Assembly (NCBI GenBank): GCA_030765055.1
Contig: CM060947.1
Location: forward strand, 47,365,547 to 47,429,546
Origin: Mantis religiosa
Lineage: Eukaryota; Arthropoda; Insecta; Mantodea; Mantidae
Direction: 5' to 3'
Length of the DNA stretch: 64,000 nucleotides
Shown here piece by piece: positions 48,770 through 59,678 of the stretch. The notes under the pieces are model-generated. The model was not told the DNA's origin. It saw only the letters and a list, made by a program, of their open reading frames with translations, and made no database searches. The first letter of the stretch is position 1. Every line of letters begins with the position of its first letter. The position numbers were made by a program, and so were the translations under genes.

Positions 48770-48960
48770 GATTTTTTCAAACTCTGCATGTCGCACTCCT
48801 GGAAGATACTGGAGTTAAAAGTCAAGTAAACACCATGCAAGTATTGAGTTACATTGCTTAGACCACAAATATACCTTTTTTCTAATGTTTTTTTTTTTCC
48901 TTTGTTTCGATTCAAAACGATGAGAAAACTCATATCGAATTTTTTGATGAATCCATGACG
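48770..48960 (-). repeat. DR1 dispersed repeat, inverted partial copy
   Basis: CACTCCTGGAAGATACTGGA, AGTATTGAGTTACATTG, and GATGAGAAAACTCATATCGA then ATTTTTTGATGAATCC match the inverted DR1 5' region, as at 18,180-18,465. Confidence 0.45.
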
Positions 48961-51779
48961 TTATCTATTTTTTACGTTCGTGGTACAATAAATAAAATTT
49001 TGAACACGCCAGAACATATAGACCGCAATGTAGTTTGTCGCTTCTGCACATTTAACGTTACAATTTCTATCTGCTTATGAGGTGAAGACAAAGGTTTCCG
49101 AAATCATGGTATATTGATGGTGCCTTAACTGCCTTCCAATCTGACTGACGAACGGTGTTTTTGGCACCTATTCGTAAACATCCGCGGAAAAAAAAGCGAC
49201 TTAGTTATAAATTTAATTTGGTGGCCGTGGAAACCTGGAAGAACGCCAGTCGCTTGTTACAGTTATCTTTTAGGTTTGCTAGTCGCCGTTAATTTGCAAA
49301 CTTGTGCTGGTCCGCCGCTTTTCTCTGATTTATCGATGGTTTTCCAATAGCCAGCCTGCGGTCCCCAACTCGATTATAGCTTATCTGCAACTTTAGACTC
49401 TAAAACAATTGCTAACATTTCGTCGAGATAACATCTGCCATTATATAGCAGCAAGATTCCACACTTCGATACCTGCCTGCCCGTGTTTATGGGCAATAAA
49501 AACGTAGAGTTTTGTAGCAATCGAACCCCAGGACATAACCATTCAAAGTTTTATTTCTCACTCCTTTATTGTCGACTATTTCACAACTGCTACCGACCAA
49601 CGAGTGTTTACAATGACGTAAAGGAGGACCTGGCTAACCAAAATATCGTTGTTCCGAATTGTATATGCTTCACTTAATGCTTCTAGTTACTGCTAAAATA
49701 ACGGTGCTTTCAAAAGCACATATATGTATTTTACATTAACTTAAAGTAAGGACCTGGCACTCTTCTTTCATTTGTACTTATAAAATATGTGATAACATAA
49801 ATTGATACATTATTAGATCCTTGGATATTATTTAGAACTTATTCCTTAACATTATAACAAGCTCGTATACAATACATGCTAGCACAAATTTACAATCGTA
49901 CAGAAACTGGTCTGCTTAAGCGAGAGGCCATTGCACGTGACAGCAGCATAAAATAACAAAATGTATTTAATCAACTATCATCTACTACTTCTTGCAGCTC
50001 CTGAAGATGTGAGGGGCCGCTGCCCCTCTTAAAAAAATAGAAAGTAATTCGCCATTGAACAACTGCAGATCTCAACAAAAAGTCACGATAGCACAATTAA
50101 TAACACTCATTCAGAAATGTCTTAAAATCCAAACGCTAATTACGAATTTAAACCTATGTGAATATCAACACTACCTTACATGAATAAAAGAGTGTTTTTC
50201 CCCCTTTTCTGCAAGACCATTTTAATTAAAACCGGATTTTTTCCAGGCTTTGAGTTTCAACTGCTTTGAAACATTTCTCTTTTTCTGTAACTTTGCTAAT
50301 AAGAAGTGACAGGTTATTAAGACAGGAGTTATTTTTCTAGTGACGGAGCTTTGTGTGAAGGTGCACGTCGAGGCGGACAGCAGATATATGACTTCAGTGA
50401 TATTAAATCAGGGAAATATCTCACCCCTAGAAGCAGTCATTTGTTTCAGCCCTATTTCGGGAAGATCACACGATGAAACAGTGGAGATACAGTTAACAAA
50501 GGGAGAACGACACTAGGAATTAAAGCGTTTTATTTTTACAGGTATGCATCCTCGAGAGTGTATGTTTAAAAAATGGATAAGAGGTATATAGCGAGTCACT
50601 GCGTACTGGCTATGAATTTTCATATGAGAATAAACTAAAAACGACAGGACTTTCAAAAATTTAACAGTACCTAAAAATTAAAATAAAAAATAATATACCT
50701 AGGGACTGGTCAAGCAGGTCTCACTGCACATATTTGTAGCAGTTTTATTATATAGTTTAGTATTAAGATTCAAGAATCATATTTATACATACAAATATAT
50801 GCACATCATATAAGTAGAAATATATATTAAAATATTTTAAATTACATTTACCGAAACGCCTTATATTTTAGTATATCGAAGCATGGTACCCAATTTAACC
50901 AGTTCTGGTTGTTTAGGATTGTCCTAGTATGTTGGCCTCCGTTTGTTGGAAGTCAAAATTACCACCAATAATAATATTTTTCCACTACCCCGCTTATGCA
51001 TACTGCCAAAATATGGGTCCAATCCACTTCTTTCCTTCATAATGCACAAAACTTACACAACAATCATGAATAATCTTACAAGCTTTTCAACTTCAACCAT
51101 GTCATCCTGTTTCACTATGTATGCTTACTCCATCGAGTTTTATTTCATTTTTAGCTACATCAATCCTCTTTCTCTATATACAGATATATATATGTATATA
51201 TATTCATACATTTCATACAAATATATTAAACGTGTTCTAATAAAAATCTTTAGTCTCCTTATTGAGAAAATAAACAAAAAAGAAGTAAAAATAGAAAACA
51301 AAATACATAAAAATAAAGACGTCTTCTGTCGGAGAAGATTTCTCTTGAAAATCTTCATGTGTCGAGCTTTAAACACGTTGAACTTGAAAATCAAGGTCAA
51401 CCTAAATAAATACTAGAAACTGTTTTCAATAAGCTCCAAGAAACGTAATATCCAAAAAAGATTCATTTTACTTACACGAAGGTATCAAAACGTGCATTAC
51501 CTTTGAAATGTAGATGTCTAATTTTTTACTACAGTAAAAATACTTCCTTTATCAGCAATAAGTTGTAGAACCACTATTATAGATTTTCATAAACCGCAAT
51601 CTAACCCTTTCAAAACATTTTCAATTGAAAACTTGAGTTAATCTGGTCTGTATCTTGTGAATTCAAACACGATGTGTAATATCACAGCCAAAGTTACCCT
51701 TTCTTTTTCCTTTTTTATTCTGTTTCTTTCTTTGTTCTCTTTTTCCATCCTTTTTTCTTCTTTTTATACTAGTGCTTGC
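48961..51779. other. Non-coding, nothing recognised
   Basis: A perfect 7-bp hairpin with a 4-base loop (GAGGGGC-CGCT-GCCCCTC) is at 50,011-50,028. A 157-codon plus frame at 50,943-51,416 is AT-biased, low-complexity and lacks a domain. No element identified. Confidence 0.4.
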
Positions 51780-51925
51780 GATAAGTAGAGGGAGTATTGT
51801 AGGTATTCCAAACAAAAATTAATACCAAGATTTCGAAGAAAATGCATGTTTTAAAACATGTCCTGTATCACACTAAAAAGTACTTTTAGAAACAGGTCTG
51901 TGAGTGTGCCTGCAATTTATCTATC
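51780..51925 (+). repeat. DR1 dispersed repeat, 5' part
   Basis: AGTAGAGGGAGTATTG, TTCCAAACAAAAATTAATAC, AAGATTTCGAAGAAAATGCA, then ACTTTTAGAAACAGG and TGTGAGTGTGCCTG follow the order seen at 53,340 and 58,740. Confidence 0.55.
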
Positions 51926-52329
51926 ATTACACGGCCTACGGTTTAGAAGGCATGAGCTGAACGAAAAATGCAGTGATCCGTGATTAATTTATGAACTAGA
52001 AAAATAAATGCATGCAGTTTCTAATGACACTTCGTAATGTCTTACTCAGTAATGCGTTTTCGAAGCGATAACTTGAGAGCCATGCGTGGTAGAAAAATAG
52101 CCTTTATACAGGCTACCTCAAAACTTCTTGGCGCATATACCAAGGCATTATACAATGTTGAACTTCCAGTAGTAATTTTGGGCGCATGAAAAAGAGAAAT
52201 CTGTTACCCACGCTTGTGCCGTGCGTTCCCAACTAGGCAACGCTGCACGCCTATGACAGAGCAGTCGCTCTAGACGAGCCCTCCCTAGCTCCGCCTCATA
52301 TGCCTTCTAATACCGTAAGCCTTATAGCA

Positions 52330-52830
52330 AAACTAAAAAAGTTAAGTCGCATAAATATGTGTTTAATTCAGTCTTACACAAAAATGGACTTAACGGTTTA
52401 AGATATTTTCATCACAGATGAAATGAACATATTGAATTTTCTAAATATAGCCTCTGAGGTGCTCTTCATTTTGAATGACTTGGATAAACAGTGAAGTGTA
52501 AACGCAGAAAAATCTTACTAGACAATTTACATCTAATCAAGAGAGTAGTTTTCCCCTTTATTTTTATTTTTTCTGGAGATATAAACTTTTGAGGTACACT
52601 GGTTTAAATTTTGCAATCTTAATATTTTTATGAAATACGAAATCACCATCTCTTAAGTATACAAAGTATACAAAAAACGGAATTTCAAAGCCATCACATA
52701 ACCACCAGCTCTTTAAAAATGGTTTACTGTTTAAGCCTACAGATTTCTTCTATTTCCATCGTACCTGCAGGGAGATATTTAATAATAGTATTTCTACAAA
52801 TACCATGACGTACACCACATTACATTTTAA
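52330..52830 (+). repeat. DR1 dispersed repeat copy
   Basis: AAGTTAAGTCGCATAAAT, ACACAAAAATGGACTTAACG, CATCACAGATGAAATGAACA, CCTCTGAGGTGCTCTTCATT, TTCAAAGCCATCACATAACC, CCAGCTCTTTAAAAATGG, TTTAAGCCTACAG and CCATCGTACCTGCAGG occur in DR1 order. Confidence 0.65.
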
Positions 52831-53329
52831 AATAGTTGAATATGTTCTAAGTCTACTGTGTAGCTACTTCAAAACATACCTACTACTACCACTGTGATGA
52901 TTAGTTTAGACAATTTCTGAGGTAAAAGAAAATGTGACATGTGTGTGGGATGTACTCGCTTTTTTTTCTCCTCTGCTTTTACCGGAGGGAGCTTCAAGTC
53001 ACACACGTCAGTTTCAAAAAGTGAAGCACGTGGCTGACGCAGCAGTGCCTGCCTCTGTGTTCGATATCGGCCCTGCCATCAGCAATATTGTGGTCCATCA
53101 TTGTCCACGATCCAATTACCCTCGGGGGCACATTATGGCCCATTGTGAGAACAACACCCTAATTCTAGACACGTGCTGTGCAAATCTGACTTAACTCACC
53201 TTAGCTTTCACAGTGTGACATAACTAAGAAAAGAAGGGAAAGAAAAGAAAAATGAAAACACTGCAACGTGTTAGATTCACATGTCTACGAGTAGTATCAA
53301 ATATTTTTGTTTAATTTTCTCTACCACAT
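52831..53329. other. Non-coding; an 86-codon frame of unknown meaning
   Basis: A plus-strand frame at 52,934-53,194 has more balanced composition and follows a pyrimidine-rich run (TTTTTTTTCTCCTCTGC), so a decayed exon is conceivable. The translation (for example GPAISNIVVHHCPRS) matches nothing I know. I do not call it a gene. Confidence 0.3.
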
Positions 53330-53890
53330 ACAATAAGTGATACCAATGGCATTCTACCCAAAAATGCAATACCTAGATTTCACAGAATACATGTTTGAGA
53401 CACCCTGAATAAAAATTAAAATAAAAACACTTTTAGAAAAATGTATGCGAGTGTGCTTCTATCAGTCAGCAGCATGATTAAAAAACGAGGAGACAGTTGA
53501 ATAAAGGTAAGACACGAAGATTAATAAAAATCCCAGCCCCTTATGTGAAAAATTGCTGAAAATGTTTATTTTCTCAAAAAATGGCTTTAAGGAAGTCGAT
53601 TCAAATACCATGTGTTAGAGATACTTTGCGACAGATGAAACGTATTTATTGGGATTTGGCTCTAACGCCTCCCTCATTGCGAATATGACAAATCTTAATG
53701 TAGTTCCAGAGAGAGGGATACCAGAACTTAACGATTTCAACAATGTCAGTACAGACAATACTGGGTCCCCTTAAGCCTACTGTATTCTCCATGTCAATAT
53801 ATTCACAAGGGAATATGTTATAAAACCATATTTACAACTGTTAATTTCGATTAATATGAAGTGTATAGAAAAATAAACGTTTTATGAATA
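53330..53890 (+). repeat. DR1 dispersed repeat copy
   Basis: ATTCTACCCAAAAATGCAAT, TAGATTTCACAGAATACATG, GACACCCTGAATAAAAATTA, ACTTTTAGAAAAATGTATGC, CCAGCCCCTTATGTGAAAAA, CTCAAAAAATGGCTTTAAGG, GACAGATGAAACG, CCTTAAGCCTACTGTATTCT and ATAAACGTTTTATG. This copy shows the 5' landmarks together with the middle and 3' end. Confidence 0.65.
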
Positions 53891-54169
53891 GTGCAACAGT
53901 GAGAAGATAGTCTTGTTAGTGCAACATAAGGTGATTATTATTTTCTTTTAATTACGAAACTATGGCTCATTACAATGTATAGTTTCTATAGCTATTCTCA
54001 GGAGTGTGCATTGTTTCTATCCGCTCTGTTAATGGTATAATCTTTACCAAAAGTAATTTAATTACACATGATGTAGGTAAGAAGATTGAAGAAACCGAAT
54101 CGATACTCAAAGTTAAATCGCCATAAACTGATCTTCAAATCACACACTGTAAAAATAAAAGGATGAATA
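53891..54169. other. Non-coding, nothing recognised
   Basis: Short AT-rich spacer. Confidence 0.4.
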
Positions 54170-54620
54170 CTGGCAAGTTCAAATCCATACTAATGAATAA
54201 CTTCGAAATGGTTAATGCCACAGAAAAGCTTATTTGAAATAAACTGTATGTGATGCAAAGTTCTCCAGTTTTGTGTGCTGCATTTTGTCTTCTCTTATCC
54301 TTTACCAATTATACAACAGCATAAAGTCATTCAGAATGAAACTAATGATATTTTTAATCAAATTAGAGTCATTTATGAGAAACAGACGATAGGGAAATAC
54401 GTTCCATGTTAAGGGTAGCTTGTGGCGGGGAGATTTCGTTGAAAAACTTAGCTTCGCCTCTATGGAAGATGCTGAAATAAAATACCAAGTTTGATATGTT
54501 CATTTTAGACTATGTGGTTCACATAGACTCTTTCTAATAACTTCTGTATGTATCTTGAGTGAGCCTAAAATGTGTTTGTCAGTGAAATCTCCGATTTGAA
54601 CTTTCTGATGGAGTACACTC
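54170..54620 (-). repeat. DR1 dispersed repeat, inverted copy
   Basis: ACTTCGAAATGGTTAATGCC, TTGAAATAAACTGTATGTG, CCTCTATGGAAGATGCTGAA, AATACCAAGTTTGATATG and GTGAAATCTCCGATTTGAAC are complements of DR1 landmarks in reverse order. Confidence 0.5.
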
Positions 54621-56104
54621 GTACTACCAAGTACATAGTAAGATGAAGCAACCTCTAAAGCCAGGATAACTGGCAATGGAACTTTGGAAACATTTGGTTA
54701 TTTTTAAAAATTGTATCAACGATTTTAGTTAAAATTCTTCAGCATTAATTACGTTATCTATTTTTGAACAATAAAGCGATTGCATGAAGAACACACAATG
54801 AATAAAAAAATCCAAAGTTCGTGATGTGTTTGAATATATTAAATCTTTTTACTGATTTCCCAAAAGAAATACCTTATTTTTGGTTTTAACAACAAAAGGT
54901 TTTGTGGTGTGGGATGGAAAACCCTCGACACTGAAGCTGCAAGTATTTACATAAACTTCCAAAATGCAACGTACCACGAATCTTGCAACGATGTTCAAGT
55001 TTTATTAGTCAATGCCTGTCCTTGTTTCCTTACGTGAAAGAAAATAAGGACGAAAAGCTGTGATACCACAGAGTAAGGAGCAAGAAATGCGATCATTCAT
55101 GTAGTTCAAGTGGTCGCTGTCAAGATGACGCTAGCGTCGGTAATTTGTCTTCAGATTACTTAAGAGCAAAACTTAGTCACAAGTAATCTTCAATATATCT
55201 GGGAAAATTCAGAAGCATCAATTGCGTTTAGTAGGATTGTTTTAAAATAGCGATGAACTCTGAAGTAGGATAAAGGCGATGCAAACAGACAAGCTAAGAG
55301 CTACAGCAATGTCACAAATTGGATTTTAATATAAGCACTGAACCTTCATTTAAACAAACTGAAATTTAAAGCATCTGAAATAAGACACAAGAACAGGAAA
55401 AGATAATTAGAAGCAGGTTACAATGTCCGTTTGTCCCATTCCTGGTTACCCATTTTTAGTTACCCCATCGCTCAATTACACGGGCTCTTAATGTTTGATG
55501 TGTGAATGGAAGCATTGCACCCAACTCTCCATTTCATGTAACACCATTAGCATTCCTTGCAAATATCCTCTTTCTTAAAGGCAAATTTCTTTGTGGACTT
55601 CCACTGCTTTCGCTTCTGCCTTTTCCTTTTCATCGTGGGCAGTTTTCCTGCGCTTTAGATGATTTATCAACAGCGGCCTTGTTATAATCTAAAATATTCT
55701 TGATTGCCTTTTAGTTTTTGGTTTAATTTTAATAGTTGTTGAAATTAAGATGGTCCACGCTTGTCGAGGTTGCACAAGAATGAACCTGACCTTTTGTTGT
55801 TTCCACTTTTTGGAATTGCAAGCTGAAGATTCTCCAGGGCAACTTGACTCGGATTCAACTGTCATTTCCAACACAAGGATTTCTAGCTGGACGGGATAAT
55901 GAACACAGAATCGAATTTAACTTCATTATATATGACGCAAACCTTTATGTTGGATTAATTTAAATGGTATTTATTTACAATATAACACTAATTAAAAATA
56001 CATATTAGGATATGATTCTCACCCAAAATTGTTTTAAAGTTATACTGAATGAACTACAAGAGCAAAAGTGCACTATCCTTCTGTCTCGCCCGAGCCGAGC
56101 CCTA
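54621..56104. other. Non-coding, nothing recognised
   Basis: Frames of 61 codons at 55,502-55,874 on both strands have no motif. No repeats or boundaries seen. Confidence 0.4.
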
Positions 56105-56325
56105 CCCGCCTCTGTGGCGTGGTGGTGGCGTGTGCGCCTCACGTTCAAGAGGTCCCGAGTTCAAATCTCGTCAGGTTGAGTTATCAGGACAAGGTCTTTT
56201 TCGGGTTTCCCTTATTCTGAAAGATGAATATCGGGTAACTAAGTTTAAGGAACACAGGTGCTTTCAACATCATTTCACTCATTTTCATTCATCGCCCGAT
56301 ATGACTTATTAATATTGGAAAACAA
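56105..56325 (+). repeat. SINE-1, diverged copy
   Basis: CCCGCCTCTGTGGCGTGGTG head, CCTCACGTTCAAGAGGTCCC arm, B box GAGTTCAAATCTCGTC with a changed core, body TTTTTCGGGTTTCCCTTATT and AGATGAATATCGGGTAACTA. The tail has decayed (ATTAATATTGGAAAACAA). Confidence 0.88.
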
Positions 56326-57445
56326 TCACTACCCCCTTGTGCGTCAAACAGTATGTTTCCAGTGATATCTAGCTTTCCAGTTTTTGAGCAAAATGCAATA
56401 CCCTCTCTCCCTACTATGTACTAAGTGAAAACGACTTGCACAACTAGTATCCATTCACGACCATGGCCATGGAGACCGGTATTCGCAAGCTATTTATTGG
56501 GGGAAAACAACAGTCGTATTAAAACATTGTGCTAAGATCATGGCTGAAAGCATAGCACGGGGAGCAGTGTTAAACGTAACTGACAATGCCCTTCAAATTG
56601 GTATAAAAAGTGTTGACAGCGTCGCTGATGTCTTTCAACTACCTTCGAAAGCAACTGGTGCACCTATGCAGCCACAGGCTTACTATAATTCTAGATGACG
56701 TGAGGAACGGTATCCGGGATTTTGATCCTGCGATATTACTGGATGATTGAGATTAACACGTAAGTAATTCAAATTTTACTTTATTTTTAATCATTGTCTA
56801 ATCAGGACATTTAGTTTATCAAGTATGGGAGCATGTATTTCAGTGTTGGTGCAATGAAGTATAGCCACAAACAAAATTGCCAACACTGCAATTTCTTGAG
56901 CCCACCAAAGTAAACATCTGAGCAACTCTTGAAGGTGAAGAGAGAAAGCTCCACCACATGTTCACGAAATGTCAAAGCGTGGAATGATATGTGATTTGTT
57001 TATATTAAGATTCACTCTAGGGCGGATCTGTTTTGAAATATCTATAAACTTAAGATGGATTTTTTGACACTTTTGACACTTATACCCAAATTTAATAATT
57101 AACAACTTATCAACATGTAATACAATTTTGCTCATGATGAACGTCAAATTTTCGTCCCGATGAATCGTCAGAACTCATCTGATAGACGCATGCGCCGTCC
57201 GTTGTGCGAGACTGAACCGTGACGGTCCAAAGTCACTGGGCATTCGGCTTACATTCTGGGGAAGTAATAGCCTTGAGAATGCAGTGCTTGTCATATCGCT
57301 GACCAACAACCTAATAAGAAAGCTCAGCACCTTATGACATCGGTCTTTAAGCTATTCCGGAGCTGAGGGGCAAGTTTTGCGCACAAGCGGTGCCTATGTA
57401 TGTGCATGTACCCACCTTCTGGGTATTTCACTACACTAAATGTGA
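56326..57445. other. Non-coding, nothing recognised
   Basis: A DR1-like scrap (AAAATGCAATACCCTCTC) is at about 56,389. No gene. Confidence 0.4.
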
Positions 57446-57678
57446 GCCCACCTCGGTAGTGTGGATGGTAGCGTGTCTGCCTCACGTTCAAGAGGTCCCG
57501 AGTTCGAATCTCGGTTAGGGTGAGTTACCTGGATAAAGGTTTTCTCTGGGTTTTCCCTTATCCTGAAAGACGAATGTCGGGTAACTACGCTCTACGGACC
57601 CCGGACTCATTTGAGCATCATTTTCATCAATTCCACTCATCGTCAGATAAGACTTAACGTTGGAGGACGTGAATTACA
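57446..57678 (+). repeat. SINE-1, full length with short target duplication
   Basis: GCCCACCTCGGTAGTGTGGA head, intact arm and B box (GAGTTCGAATCTCGG), full body, tail GTTGGAGGACGTGAATTAC. The direct repeat ACTAAATG lies at 57,435-57,442 and 57,691-57,698. Among the best-preserved copies. Confidence 0.92.
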
Positions 57679-58272
57679 ACAACTAAAATTACTAAATGGC
57701 ATGCTTCAAGGCAATGAATCATTACATTATAAACCTTATTATTCTTTCTCGCAGACACATTTTTTGATAAAGTGATCGTCGCACTTTAGCTTCATAAATG
57801 AATTCGGTGGGCGACAACTGACACACAGATGTGTACAAGAGACACTGCATTATATGTGGCTACTTAGCGATATCTTCGTCGTTGAAAACGACTACGCAAA
57901 GGAACCAATTCATGTCTCGAAATTTTCAAATTTTACTGTTAAACAAGCAAGCTCACACAAACAAATCCATAAACAGACGCAGCAGAGCTCTTGCTATTGC
58001 ACAATCGCCTTTGCTCTTCAAACAGACAACTGGTAAAAACAGATTGAAAATAAGCAATGCGTGGAAATTAACTAATTCCGCATTACTTCTAACCTCTCGT
58101 ATTTTACGCTTTGTTTTTTAATTTCGGCCAATGCAAAAGCTGCTTTAGAAGCTTGCATTGGCAGTGAAGAAGAAGAAATCGTGTAGCTTAACTAAAATAT
58201 TAGATCACTAACAAAAAGATGGTGAGAGGGTAAAAAAGTTGAAAGTACATTATGAAAAGACACGGGGAAATT
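57679..58272. other. Non-coding, nothing recognised
   Basis: Overlapping plus frames at 57,831-58,121 have no motif. Sequence otherwise AT-rich. Confidence 0.4.
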
Positions 58273-58338
58273 AAGACAAAAACAAATGAATGGAAAGACA
58301 AAAACAAATGAATGGAAAGACAAAAACAAATGAATGGA
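58273..58338. repeat. 22-bp unit repeated three times
   Basis: The unit AGACAAAAACAAATGAATGG plus two bases is repeated with a 22-bp period, starting at about 58,274, 58,296 and 58,318. The copies are identical until the last three bases of the third. Confidence 0.9.
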
Positions 58339-58973
58339 GAGAAAGTGGTGGAGAAACTGCAGCAATAATTTAACACAAATAACTTCAGTTCTCAGGCTGA
58401 AAATGAAATATAAACAACCACGGTCTACCGCAGAAGAAAATAATAACAAAAAGGAAATAAGGAAGAAGCATACATGCGGTAGAGAGTTACTGTGCCGTTT
58501 CAAACGACGATATGGAGCGCAGTAACGACCTCTCTGGGGAAGTTTTATTACTAGACCTGGCTGTTACAGCGAAAATTCTGCTTTCAGATTAAGTCTGCGC
58601 CTTCTTCTATTATCACCACGCTGCATTTGGTCTTTAGTGAAATTACATTCCAGATAAAGGTTTATCCATTTCATTTGGGATATTACTTGTAATTGGCAGG
58701 GAAAAGTAGTCACACAATATAAACTCCAATTCCCGGAATAAAGTACTTTTAATTTCTCTACTGCATATTTGCAGTATGGGGAGGAAGTGTGTACTAACCG
58801 TATTCCATCCAAATATTCGAAACCGAGATTTCACGAAAATACATACTTTTATACTGCCTGGAAAAAATAAACAAATACATAAAAAGTTAGCTAACAAGTT
58901 TCTGAATGCCAACGAGCGTCTCTGAATATCTGACCTAAAAGTCGTTAATACCCGTCGTTGATGTAGTTCACTT
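58339..58973. other. Non-coding; DR1 piece and left flank of the LTR element
   Basis: 58,735-58,870 is a DR1 5' part (GTATTCCATCCAAATATTCG, AACCGAGATTTCACGAAAAT). The last four bases, ACTT (58,970-58,973), are the left target duplication of the retrotransposon. Confidence 0.5.
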
Positions 58974-59473
58974 TGTAACAGTATTTTTGTGTTCGTGGGA
59001 ATTGTAAATATATATAAAAATGTATGTAGTTGTGTGATTGGCCGAAGTAGTAGTGGTGTGACGTGGTATCACGTGGTGTGATGACGTGTCAGTGAATCGG
59101 CCAATCACAAAATAAAGTGGGAATTACTATGGAGACAAGAAAATCAATAATCTAGAAAAAGTGTTAGAATCTTGTGTCTTGCTGGAGAACGAGGAAGTTG
59201 ACTTAAGATGTTACGATGATTATAAAATCTCCAAGAAAATTATATATCATTTTGTCTTAATCTGTGAATCTATCATTTGGCGCTAGCCAGTATTACTTTT
59301 GATAGAAAAAAAAATTGATTAAATTAACTATATTCGAGTAACTGCGTCGTTAGTGCTGTCTTATGGGAGAAACATGGCGACTAGCATAGAAAGAGCGATG
59401 GAAAAATCATGATTCTGGAGTGAAAGAAAGTATTATACCGACCGCCATAATGGAGAAATAAAATCCCGTTACA
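58974..59473 (+). repeat. 5' LTR (500 bp)
   Basis: Starts TGTAACAG and ends CCCGTTACA. TATATAAAAA (59,011-59,020) suits a core promoter, with a start expected near 59,040-59,045. AATAAA (59,111-59,116) suits polyadenylation, so R would be roughly 59,040-59,135. The stretch 58,974-59,189 is identical to the 3' LTR. After about 59,240 the two are unrelated until the final ~17 bases. Confidence 0.93.
59033..59109. promoter_or_regulatory. LTR inverted repeat with CCAAT, CRE-like and E-box motifs
   Basis: The 13-bp arms TGTGATTGGCCGA (59,033-59,045) and TCGGCCAATCACA (59,097-59,109) are perfect complements and each carries a CCAAT box. The 51-bp loop holds GTGACGTGG, ATCACGTGGT (an E-box) and GATGACGTGTCA. 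It lies between the TATA-like sequence and AATAAA, so it may act both as enhancer DNA and as an RNA hairpin in R. The same structure occurs in the 3' LTR at 62,765-62,841. Confidence 0.7.
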
Positions 59474-59475
59474 AA

Positions 59476-59499
59476 TGGCGCAGCAACGTGTGGGGCTCG
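59476..59499 (+). other. Primer-binding site
   Basis: TGGCGCAGCAACGTGTGGGG begins two bases after the 5' LTR. TGG at this position pairs with the CCA end of a tRNA primer. The tRNA species is not assigned. Confidence 0.7.
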
Positions 59500-59678
59500 A
59501 ATAGGATAAAGAAGAGGAGATTAAAGCATCGTGCAGTTCCGTGAGAATTTAAAAGGAAAGAAGAAAGAAGAGAGAAGAAAGAAGAAAACGAGAACTGGTT
59601 TAAGTGAGTGAAAAAAAAAAAAAAAATAGTAGTAGTAGTAGATTTATGTTGTTAAGAAATCAGAAAATAGTTAAAAAG

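Noticed and set aside
50011..50028. GC hairpin followed by a TTAAAAAAA stretch, resembling a bacterial terminator
   Set aside because: The window is eukaryotic. A 7-bp hairpin of this kind is expected by chance in 64 kb.
50943..51416. 157-codon plus frame
   Set aside because: Low-complexity Ile/Lys/Tyr/Asn composition typical of AT-rich DNA. No domain, no splice or promoter context.
52934..53194. Possible host exon after a pyrimidine-rich tract
   Set aside because: The translation matches no family known to me, the donor side is not convincing, and the ORF ends without a clear gene context.
59604..59678. Upstream start for gag at GTG 59,604
   Set aside because: Not an ATG, and the segment translates to lysine and serine runs from an A-run and an AGT repeat. 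The ATG at 59,679 has the better context.
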